From Candidatus Thiodictyon syntrophicum (lineage in GTDB: Bacteria > Pseudomonadota > Gammaproteobacteria > Chromatiales > Chromatiaceae): a stretch of DNA of 64,000 bases. Positions within the stretch are counted from its first letter, which is position 1. Each line of letters starts with the position of its first letter. The stretch spans positions 6,225,501 to 6,289,500 of the forward strand of contig NZ_CP020370.1 of assembly GCF_002813775.1 (NCBI RefSeq). The letters are read 5' to 3'. Under the pieces are notes generated by a model. It made no database searches. It had not been told where the DNA came from and worked only from the letters and a program-made list of their open reading frames with translations. Positions 55,023 through 62,081 of the stretch are shown piece by piece. The translations under genes and the position numbers were made by a program.

Positions 55023-56095
55023 TGATCGAGACCGCGACTACCAGCGCGCCCTATACCCATTCGGCGGCCAGCGTTCAGAAGACCATGACCACGGTGATCC
55101 TGGCCCTGGTGCCGGCCACCGCCTTCAACCTTTATCTCTTCGGCTGGCCCGCCGTCTTCCTGTTCGCCGTCACCGTCGGCGCCTGCGCGGCCATGGAGGG
55201 CCTCGCCCTGCTGATCAGCGGGCGCCGCCTGATGCCCACCCTGGGCGACGGCTCGGCCGTGCTGACCGGTTGGCTGTTGGCCATGACGCTGCCGCCCTGG
55301 GCGCCCTGGTGGACCGGGCTCCTGGGGGCGGTCTTCGCGATCCTGCTGGGCAAGCAGATCTTCGGCGGGCTGGGCCAGAACCTGTTCAACCCGGCCATGG
55401 TGGCGCGCGTCGCGCTGCTCGTCTCCTTCCCGGTGGCCATGACCTCCTGGGTCGCCCCCCATCCGCTGTTCTGGACCGGCACCCCCGGGTTCCTGGAGGC
55501 CCTGGCGATCACCTTCGGCGGTCAGATACCGGACGGCTACAGTGCCGCGACCGCCCTGGGACTGGTGAAGACCGGACTCTCGATGGGCCAGACGGTATCC
55601 CAGTCCGTGGGGCAGTTGCCGGACCTGATGGACATGGGCCTGGGGCTGCGCGCCGGCAGCCTGGGTGAGACCTCCGCGCTCCTGATCCTGGCCGGCGGGC
55701 TCTTCCTGATCTGGAAAAAGGTCATTACCTGGCACGTCCCCGCGGCGATGCTGGGGACCCTGTTCGTGGCCGCGACCCTGGGGCACCTCGCCAACCCGGA
55801 GCGCTTCACCGACGGGACCTTTCAAATCCTGTCGGGGGCGGCCTTCCTCGGCGCCTTCTTCATCGCCACCGACTATGTCACCTCGCCGGTCTCGAAGACC
55901 GGACAGCTCATCTTCGGCTTCGGGGTCGGGCTGCTCACCTGGATCATCCGCAGCTTCGCCGGCTACCCGGAGGGGGTGGCCTTCGCGGTCCTGCTGATGA
56001 ATTCGCTGACCCCCATCATCGACCAGTACACCCGGCCGCGCCGGTTCGGACGGACCCGCCGGGGCGAGCCGCTGGCCCCCCAGGGGGACAAATGA
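55019..56095 (+). CDS. rnfD: Rnf complex subunit RnfD
   Basis: 358 residues with about nine helices. DGYSAATAL carries the FMN-attachment threonine (Thr178) in the SxAT motif; NLFNPAMVARVALL is also conserved. It is a membrane flavoprotein of the ion-translocating core. The ATG overlaps the rnfC stop, and the stop overlaps rnfG. Confidence 0.94.
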   Translation: MMIETATTSAPYTHSAASVQKTMTTVILALVPATAFNLYLFGWPAVFLFAVTVGACAAMEGLALLISGRRLMPTLGDGSAVLTGWLLAMTLPPWAPWWTGLLGAVFAILLGKQIFGGLGQNLFNPAMVARVALLVSFPVAMTSWVAPHPLFWTGTPGFLEALAITFGGQIPDGYSAATALGLVKTGLSMGQTVSQSVGQLPDLMDMGLGLRAGSLGETSALLILAGGLFLIWKKVITWHVPAAMLGTLFVAATLGHLANPERFTDGTFQILSGAAFLGAFFIATDYVTSPVSKTGQLIFGFGVGLLTWIIRSFAGYPEGVAFAVLLMNSLTPIIDQYTRPRRFGRTRRGEPLAPQGDK

Positions 56096-56721
56096 ACAAG
56101 AACAGTTCTCTCTATCACGGTCTGGTCCTGGGGGCCTTCTGTCTGGGCTTCGGGCTGCTGCTCGCCGTCACCGACGCCCTGACCGCCAAGGACATCGCCG
56201 CGCGGGCCATGGAAGACCGGCAGAACTCGCTGGCCGCGGTGATCCCCGACGCCATCCATGACAACAACCCGGTCGTGGACACCATCCTCCTCGACGTCGC
56301 CAAGGACGAGGGGCTGACGGTCTACCTCGCCAAGAAGGACGGCTTGGTAACCGGTGTGGCCTACGAGGTCAGCGGCATCGGCTACGCGGGTCGGATCAAA
56401 CTGATGCTGGGGGTCGGCGCCGACGGACGCGTCCTGGGTGTACGGGCCCTGGCCCACAAGGAGACCCCCGGACTCGGTGACAAGATCGAGATCAAGAAAG
56501 GCGACTGGATCGAGCGCTTCACGGGCCTGAGCCTGGGCCATCCGCCGATCGAGAAGTGGAAGGTCAAGAAGGACGGCGGCCAGTTCGACCAGTTCAGCGG
56601 GGCCACCATCACCCCCCGCGGCGTGGTCGGGGCCATCCGCGAGGGCCTGGTCTTCTTCGACGCCCGCAAACAGGAGCTGACCCAGCCGCAGCCCCCCCAG
56701 AAAGTGAACGAGGTACGCTGA
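56092..56721 (+). CDS. rnfG: Rnf complex subunit RnfG
   Basis: 209 residues: one N-terminal helix, then a periplasmic FMN domain with SGATITP, whose Thr172 binds FMN covalently through phosphate. Together with RnfD it provides the flavin relay. Start ATG overlaps the rnfD stop by four bases. Confidence 0.94.
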   Translation: MNKNSSLYHGLVLGAFCLGFGLLLAVTDALTAKDIAARAMEDRQNSLAAVIPDAIHDNNPVVDTILLDVAKDEGLTVYLAKKDGLVTGVAYEVSGIGYAGRIKLMLGVGADGRVLGVRALAHKETPGLGDKIEIKKGDWIERFTGLSLGHPPIEKWKVKKDGGQFDQFSGATITPRGVVGAIREGLVFFDARKQELTQPQPPQKVNEVR

Positions 56722-56722
56722 G

Positions 56723-57394
56723 ATGGCAACCGGATACGGCAGAATCGCCCGCGACGGACTCTGGGACAACAACGGGGTCCTGGCCATGCTGCTCGGCATG
56801 TGCCCGACCATGGCCATGACCACCAGCGCGACCAACGGCCTGGGCATGGGGCTGGCCACGGCGGTCGTCATGGCCGCCTCCGGGGGTCTGGTCGCCACCT
56901 TCCGCGACTACATTACCCAAGAGGTGCGGATCCCGGTCTATATCCTGATCGTCGCCTCCATGGTGACCTTGGTGGACCTGACGATGAACGCCTACATGCA
57001 CGACCTCTACAAGGTGCTCGGGCTCTTCATCCCGCTGATCGTCTCCAACTGCCTGCCGCTGGCGCGGCTGGAGTCCTTCGCCTCCAAGGAGCCGGTGCTG
57101 CCGTCGCTGGCGGACGGGGTCTTCATGGGCCTGGGCTTCACGCTCGCCTTGACCGCCATCGGCGCGGTGCGCGAGATCCTCGGTGCCGGCACCCTGTTCG
57201 CGGACGCCTCGCTACTGCTCGGCCCCGCGTTCAGCTTCATGGAGGTGCGGGTCATGCCGGAGACGATGGGGACCCTCATGATGATCCTGCCCCCGGGCGG
57301 ATTCCTGGTCACCGGGTTCCTGGTCGTCGGCAAGCGCATGATCGATGTGGCCGGCGGTAAAGCCATCCAAATGGGCGGCGCCCACGCCGTCTGA
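56723..57394 (+). CDS. rnfE: Rnf complex subunit RnfE
   Basis: 223 residues, six helices, homologous to RnfA, with GMCPTMAMTTSATNGLGMG and FIPLIVSNCLPLAR, the cysteine regions that pair with those of RnfA. Follows rnfG by one base. Confidence 0.94.
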   Translation: MATGYGRIARDGLWDNNGVLAMLLGMCPTMAMTTSATNGLGMGLATAVVMAASGGLVATFRDYITQEVRIPVYILIVASMVTLVDLTMNAYMHDLYKVLGLFIPLIVSNCLPLARLESFASKEPVLPSLADGVFMGLGFTLALTAIGAVREILGAGTLFADASLLLGPAFSFMEVRVMPETMGTLMMILPPGGFLVTGFLVVGKRMIDVAGGKAIQMGGAHAV

Positions 57395-57417
57395 CGCCTC
57401 CCCAAGGGATCGATGCG

Positions 57418-57696
57418 ATGAAGGTTCAACTCGTTTACGCCAACCCGGCGCGCCAGTTCTGGGTCTATGTGGAGGTGCCGGACGGCGCCACGGTGAGAGA
57501 CGTCGTGCTGCGCTCAGACGTACTGCGGCAGTTTCCGGAGATCGATCTGGAGCAGCAGAAGCTGGGGATTTTCGGCAAGCTCACCCCCTTGGATGCACCG
57601 GTAGCGGACGGTGACCGGATCGAGATCTATCGCCCGCTGGTCGCCGACCCCAAGCTGGTGAAACAGCGCGGCAAGGCGGGCAGCGAGGCGACTTAA
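57418..57696 (+). CDS. rnfH: RnfH family protein
   Basis: 92 residues of the RnfH (UPF0125) ubiquitin-like fold: MKVQLVYANPARQFWVYVEV, then LGIFGKLTPLDAPVADGDRIEIYRPL. It often ends rnf operons and appears to assist Rnf maturation or stability. It is the last gene of the operon; composite repeats follow. Confidence 0.9.
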   Translation: MKVQLVYANPARQFWVYVEVPDGATVRDVVLRSDVLRQFPEIDLEQQKLGIFGKLTPLDAPVADGDRIEIYRPLVADPKLVKQRGKAGSEAT

Positions 57697-57879
57697 GACG
57701 CGGCGGTGCCCCTAAGCCCGCCCGCCACGATGACCGTAAGACGCGCATTTGGCGGCGCCTTCATTACTCCGGCCACCCTGTTGGACGGGAGCTCGCTGGC
57801 CCGCACAGCGGACCCTACGGGCTTAGTAAATCCTGGGGGCCTTGATCCCAATCTCCAATGCCACGTCATCTTGCGTCAC
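57697..57879. other. Spacer after rnfH
   Basis: About 180 bases with no gene, before the composite repeats at 57880-58270. The whole gene-free stretch is 574 bases. Confidence 0.5.
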
Positions 57880-58067
57880 GACCCCAACGGGGTCGTACAT
57901 ACCAGCCCAGGGCAACGCCCTGGGGATGGCGTTATATTGCTCAGGCAGCCCTGTAAGGGCGTGACATAGATGCCGTCTGGATGTCACGCCCTTACAGGGC
58001 TGAACTCAACTGCACCTCGAACCCAGGGCGTTGCCCTGGGCTGGTATGTCGCGCCCCTTCGGGGCTT
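57880..58067. repeat. Structured palindromic element A, copy 2
   Basis: Same architecture as copy 1. The centre is GCCCTGTAAGGGC (57948-57960) facing GCCCTTACAGGGC (57988-58000). Both sides of this stem differ from copy 1 in a compensating way. It lies between rnfH and the DUF499 gene, which converge. Confidence 0.82.
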
Positions 58068-58095
58068 GAATCGGCGGCGAGATTAGCCGAAATGC

Positions 58096-58270
58096 CGTAC
58101 CAGTACCGCACGATGCAAATCCTCGGACTATTGACCGCACCGCGACCGTAGGGTGCGCCGTGCGCACCATGGCGCCGACCGAGACCCTGGCCGCAGCGAT
58201 CAACCGCAGCCTCTCAAGGTGCGCACGGCGCACCCTACGCCAATGGCCCGAGCAATTGCGTCAGGTGGTA
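58096..58270. repeat. Dispersed palindromic element B, copy 3
   Basis: GTACCAGTACCGCACGATGC at the left, core GTAGGGTGCGCC ... GGCGCACCCTAC (about 58149-58236), GCAATTGCGTCAGGTGG at the right. Its right end touches the stop codon of the DUF499 gene (58271). It is joined to element A copy 2 in the mirror order to that at 39605-39982. Confidence 0.75.
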
Positions 58271-61216
58271 CTAGCCATCGACGGTCGAGGCGAGACCAAG
58301 CTCGCTCAATGCCGCCTTGAACTCCTCGATCTGCTGCGCGGAGAGCCCCCCCGGCGGGCTGACAGCGACATTCACCCGCACGGTCAAGGCACCCGAGTTG
58401 ACGAACTTTGCCAGGACCTTGGTGTAAAAATTCATCCACTTCTGCGGCGGCACCTGGCCCGACCAGTTGATCCCCGGGTTTGCTGGGGGCACCTTGCGCC
58501 GGTCGACCGGGTCCGTCTCCTGGCGCTTGACCCCAATCCGGACCGTCGCCCTGGTCATGCCGCAGGCCGCGGACACCGTGTAATCGCCCTCCTCGTCGCC
58601 CGCGCGGAACACGCCGGCCTCAGTCATCTCGCCACCGGTCGCCGACCAGTTCAAGGCCCCCAGCGGGTACTCCTGGCCGTGCTGATCCAGCCCCTTGAAG
58701 GTGAAGGCCAGGCTCTTGCCTGGCTCGACGCTTGCGTGATCGGGGTGCACCTCCAGATATTTCAGCGTCGGCGGCTCGATGCGCTTTTTCGCCTCCAGGG
58801 CAGTGACGATGAATAGATCGTCGCTGAACTCGATCTCGGCCGCGTCGAGGTCCTGCGCAAAGACGAAGGGGTCATAGCGCCCATCCGGGGTCTTACCGGC
58901 ATAGGCGATCAGGCCGCTCGCCACCCCGCGGGCGATGGTGTCCTTGAGCTTGTCGATGACCAGCAGCCGCGGGAACCGGGGCGAGGCGAAGAAGGCGTCC
59001 CTGACGGACTTGGTGCTCCATTCGGTCAGGGCCGGCGGCCAATTGCGGACCAGGAAATTCGCATTCACAGCGTCCACGGCCTCGTCGTCCTGACGCAAGC
59101 GCCCGAGGATGAGCCCGGCCAGACTGTCCGCCGCGCTGGAATGCACCAGACCGAGGTCGATCGTGCGGATCTGATTGTCGCGCCCCAAGAGGCCGATCGT
59201 CTTGTAGGTACGCCAGACGGCCTCCCGCAGGTCCCGCTCGGATTTCTTCAGGCTTTGGGCCAGTTGCAGCCTTTGGGCATCGTCCAGGCGGTCGGATTCT
59301 TCCTCGTCGATGTCCTGCCAGGCCAGGAGCTTACGCGCCTCCTCCAAGAGACCCGCGGCCGCCTCGGGGATGGACCAGATCAAGGCGCTCTTGTAGGTGC
59401 GGCCCGAGTTCCCGTAGTCACGCGTGACCTGCTCAATGAAGGGCAGCGTCTGCGCATCGCCCAACCCCTGATCCGGCGCCAGGACCACGATGGCGATGAC
59501 GGGCCGGTCCGGGACCTGGTTGCTGCGCTCCGGAAAATAGACCCGCTCGACGCCCGCCTGACTGGCGAAGACCTTCTGGACTTCGGCCCTTACCCGCTCC
59601 TCGATGCGCGGCGGCTTGATGTTGGCCCGGCGGTCGGACAGGAGCTTGTTGAGGTTCGGCGTCAGGCTGAAGCGATACCGGTTGTTATGGCTGGTGAGGA
59701 AATAGCAGTTGGTTTGGAGTTCCTCCAGCACCGTCTCGACGTTGCCGATCTCAAGACCAGGCTCGGCGACCGCCAGGCGAATCTCCGCCAGGCTCGCCTC
59801 CTTGTGCTGCTGCCCCCCGCTCGACTCGAAGAAGATGCTGGTGGCGACCTTGCGGTGCAGGCGCGCCTTCTTGATGGTGTCGACCGCGGTGCTGTCCAGG
59901 CGTATCGCGAATGAGTCCGGCTTGCCGATGATGTCGGTGGTGATCGCGCCCTCAAGGCGATCCTCGCCCAATTGCTCGAACATGGCGCGGCGAAACAGCG
60001 GGTCATCGAGCGGGGCCGTGCCCAGACCGATCAGACCGTCCCGATGGGCACCCTTGAATCCGCTCAGATAGGCGTTCGACACCCATTGCGCCAGCAGCCG
60101 CAACATGCCGCGGGTCTGCTGAAAGCGGGGGAGCGTTTGCCACTTGCGCTCGAAGACCGAGAGCACGACCGGATGGAAGGGATAGGTGGCGGCGAACTGG
60201 CGGCGCCCATCATCGACGGGGAACTCGGCGGGGATCGATTGGCGATGCTCCAGCAGCCAGTCCGCATAGTCATTGCAAGTGGCCAGCGCATCCTTCGTGA
60301 GCAGCACCCGCCCGTCCTGGCCGACGGCCCGCAGGTCCCACTCGAAGAGTCGGCGCCGGATGATCTCCGAGGTCTCGGCCTCGGCCGACATCACCACCGG
60401 CTTACCCAAGCGGTCCAACATCTTCTTGAAGCGGTCGTAATCGGACTGGTCCTCCGCCGTCATCTCCAACTCGGAGGCCGGAATGGACACTACCAGGACG
60501 CAATTGCGCTGCCCACGCGCCGTTTCTGACAGGTTGTGCAGGAAGTCATAAAGCTGAGCCGATAAGCCGCTCTTGCGGCTGCGGCTCACATAGTTCATCA
60601 ATTCGTCCATGAGGATGAGTGCGGGTCTATCCTTGGGCAGGAAGTCGCGGATGACATCACCCGCCGGGGCCGTACCCTCCTGGTCGTGGCGTGCGACCGT
60701 CTCAAAGGCCGCCGCGCCGCCCAGTTGGAATGCGATCTCGCCCCAGGGCGTCAGGCGTTTCGGGGTGCCGTCGTCCCCACCACGCCCCCGGATGGAATCG
60801 AATTCGGTGCCGACGAAAACGGCGGTGGCCGCCGCAGGCACAGCACTGACTCCCGCCGCCAGAAGCAGCGTTTGTACACCCGTCCATCTGGATGCCAGAG
60901 GGCCGTGTTTGGCCAGGTGATAGACCAGGGTCTCCGCATGGGTCTTGCCGCCGCCGAACTGGGTCGCCATGTTGAACACGGCCGAGGTCTCGGTGACCTC
61001 GCCCGCGAGGCGCCGGATGACCTGAGAGGCCAACAGGATCAGACTCTTGGTGAGATAGGTCCGCTCAAAGAACCGCTCCGGGTCCTGGTAGTCCACCGCG
61101 GCGCGGCCGTCCCGGACATGATCGAGATGGACGGCAAATTCAGCGGCATCAAGCGGCCGGCCCTCGCGCAGGTCCTCGCGCGGCGTTGCGACCTTGTACC
61201 AGGGTTTGATGGCCAT
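58271..61216 (-). CDS. DUF499 ATPase of a methylase-associated defence island
   Basis: 981 residues. A P-loop FGGGKTH (87-93) and a Walker B LILMDE (Asp204-Glu205) mark an AAA-type ATPase of the DUF499 family (COG1483). Downstream, an Ig-like beta domain (about 805-890: VHPDHASVEPGKSLAF, YTVSAACGMTRATVRIGV) is joined to a C-terminal helical-strand module. DUF499 genes are usually paired with DUF1156 methylases, as here, in islands predicted to protect from phage. The start ATG at 61216 is followed by the family N-terminus MAIKPWYKVA. Mechanism unknown. Confidence 0.8.
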   Translation of the reverse strand: MAIKPWYKVATPREDLREGRPLDAAEFAVHLDHVRDGRAAVDYQDPERFFERTYLTKSLILLASQVIRRLAGEVTETSAVFNMATQFGGGKTHAETLVYHLAKHGPLASRWTGVQTLLLAAGVSAVPAAATAVFVGTEFDSIRGRGGDDGTPKRLTPWGEIAFQLGGAAAFETVARHDQEGTAPAGDVIRDFLPKDRPALILMDELMNYVSRSRKSGLSAQLYDFLHNLSETARGQRNCVLVVSIPASELEMTAEDQSDYDRFKKMLDRLGKPVVMSAEAETSEIIRRRLFEWDLRAVGQDGRVLLTKDALATCNDYADWLLEHRQSIPAEFPVDDGRRQFAATYPFHPVVLSVFERKWQTLPRFQQTRGMLRLLAQWVSNAYLSGFKGAHRDGLIGLGTAPLDDPLFRRAMFEQLGEDRLEGAITTDIIGKPDSFAIRLDSTAVDTIKKARLHRKVATSIFFESSGGQQHKEASLAEIRLAVAEPGLEIGNVETVLEELQTNCYFLTSHNNRYRFSLTPNLNKLLSDRRANIKPPRIEERVRAEVQKVFASQAGVERVYFPERSNQVPDRPVIAIVVLAPDQGLGDAQTLPFIEQVTRDYGNSGRTYKSALIWSIPEAAAGLLEEARKLLAWQDIDEEESDRLDDAQRLQLAQSLKKSERDLREAVWRTYKTIGLLGRDNQIRTIDLGLVHSSAADSLAGLILGRLRQDDEAVDAVNANFLVRNWPPALTEWSTKSVRDAFFASPRFPRLLVIDKLKDTIARGVASGLIAYAGKTPDGRYDPFVFAQDLDAAEIEFSDDLFIVTALEAKKRIEPPTLKYLEVHPDHASVEPGKSLAFTFKGLDQHGQEYPLGALNWSATGGEMTEAGVFRAGDEEGDYTVSAACGMTRATVRIGVKRQETDPVDRRKVPPANPGINWSGQVPPQKWMNFYTKVLAKFVNSGALTVRVNVAVSPPGGLSAQQIEEFKAALSELGLASTVDG

Positions 61217-61542
61217 CAGCTTCTCCCAGCCTCAGTTTTCGGAATGACCCCAACGGGGTCACGCATACTAGCCCAGGGCAACGCCCTGGGTTGGCAGTTC
61301 AATCAAGTCCAGCCCTGAAAGGGCGTGACATAGAGAATCGCCGCCTGTAACGAACATCTATGTAACGCCCCTTCAGGGCTGATCGGTTGCGTGGCGCGAG
61401 CCCCAGGGCGTTGCCCTGGGCTGGTATGTCACGCCCCTTCGGGGCTAACAATGTTCCCAACATCTTCAATTTGCTGGCCGAACCGACGCGCGATCCGAAT
61501 GTCCCGAGCGCACCGCCGCAAACTCAGGTGTCGAGCAGAGTC
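61217..61542. other. Spacer between DUF499 and DUF433 genes
   Basis: 326 bases almost filled by element A copy 3 (61246-61446); no gene seen. Confidence 0.6.
61246..61446. repeat. Structured palindromic element A, copy 3
   Basis: Same nested arms as copies 1 and 2 but without a B element beside it. The central stem has GCCCTGAAAGGGC facing GCCCCTTCAGGGC, a single mispair relative to copy 1. It lies between the ATPase and the antitoxin-like genes inside the island. Confidence 0.8.
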
Positions 61543-61794
61543 TCATGCCCCCCCGCTGACGATCAGAGGCTCGACCCGCTCAGTCTCGACCATCCGATGG
61601 GCGTAGGCTAGACAAGCGAGTATGTCCTCTCGTTCAAGCCAGGCGTAGCCCGCCAGAAGGGTGTCAGGGTCGTCGCCGGCCGCAAGCATTCCCAAGACAT
61701 GCTCCACGGCCAGCCGACGACCACGAATGATCGGCTTGCCGCCGAAGATCGCCGGATTGATGGTGATGCGCTGTAACAGTGGATCTTGGTTCAT
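61543..61794 (-). CDS. DUF433 family protein (antitoxin-type)
   Basis: 83 residues from MNQDPLLQ. RITINPAIFGGKPIIRGRRLAVEHVLGMLAAGDD is the DUF433 signature, a winged-helix family that is usually the antitoxin of DUF5615 PIN-like toxins. No such toxin gene adjoins it. It lies seven bases after UPF0175 on the same strand, within the defence island. Confidence 0.85.
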   Translation of the reverse strand: MNQDPLLQRITINPAIFGGKPIIRGRRLAVEHVLGMLAAGDDPDTLLAGYAWLEREDILACLAYAHRMVETERVEPLIVSGGA

Positions 61795-61801
61795 TCGCTT
61801 A

Positions 61802-62071
61802 TCACCGTGCTTCACCAATCTCCGCACGGTGCATTTCCTCCATCACCTCCTCAAAGGTCACCTGGACCACCTGAATCCGCCGACGCGCAAGCTCATCAAT
61901 GAACTCCGCCCGCGAGAGACCGGCGATCTCCGCCCCCTTCTCTTGGGAGACCCGTTGCTGGTCATACCACTGGGCCGCCGCTTCGATACGCATCTCTTGA
62001 AGAAACTCATTCGGTGCCCGGCGCAACGCGGGGAACACGTCTTCCGGCAGGTCGATGGTCAGCGTCGTCAT
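61802..62071 (-). CDS. UPF0175 family protein (antitoxin-type)
   Basis: 89 residues. MTTLTIDLPEDVFPALRRAP, and then EKGAEIAGLSRAEFIDELARRRI with its helix-turn-helix, match UPF0175 (COG2886), generally the antitoxin of a PIN-domain toxin. There is no PIN gene beside it. It starts 10 bases after the methylase stop, so it is likely cotranscribed with the methylase. Confidence 0.83.
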   Translation of the reverse strand: MTTLTIDLPEDVFPALRRAPNEFLQEMRIEAAAQWYDQQRVSQEKGAEIAGLSRAEFIDELARRRIQVVQVTFEEVMEEMHRAEIGEAR

Positions 62072-62081
62072 GTGGACATCC

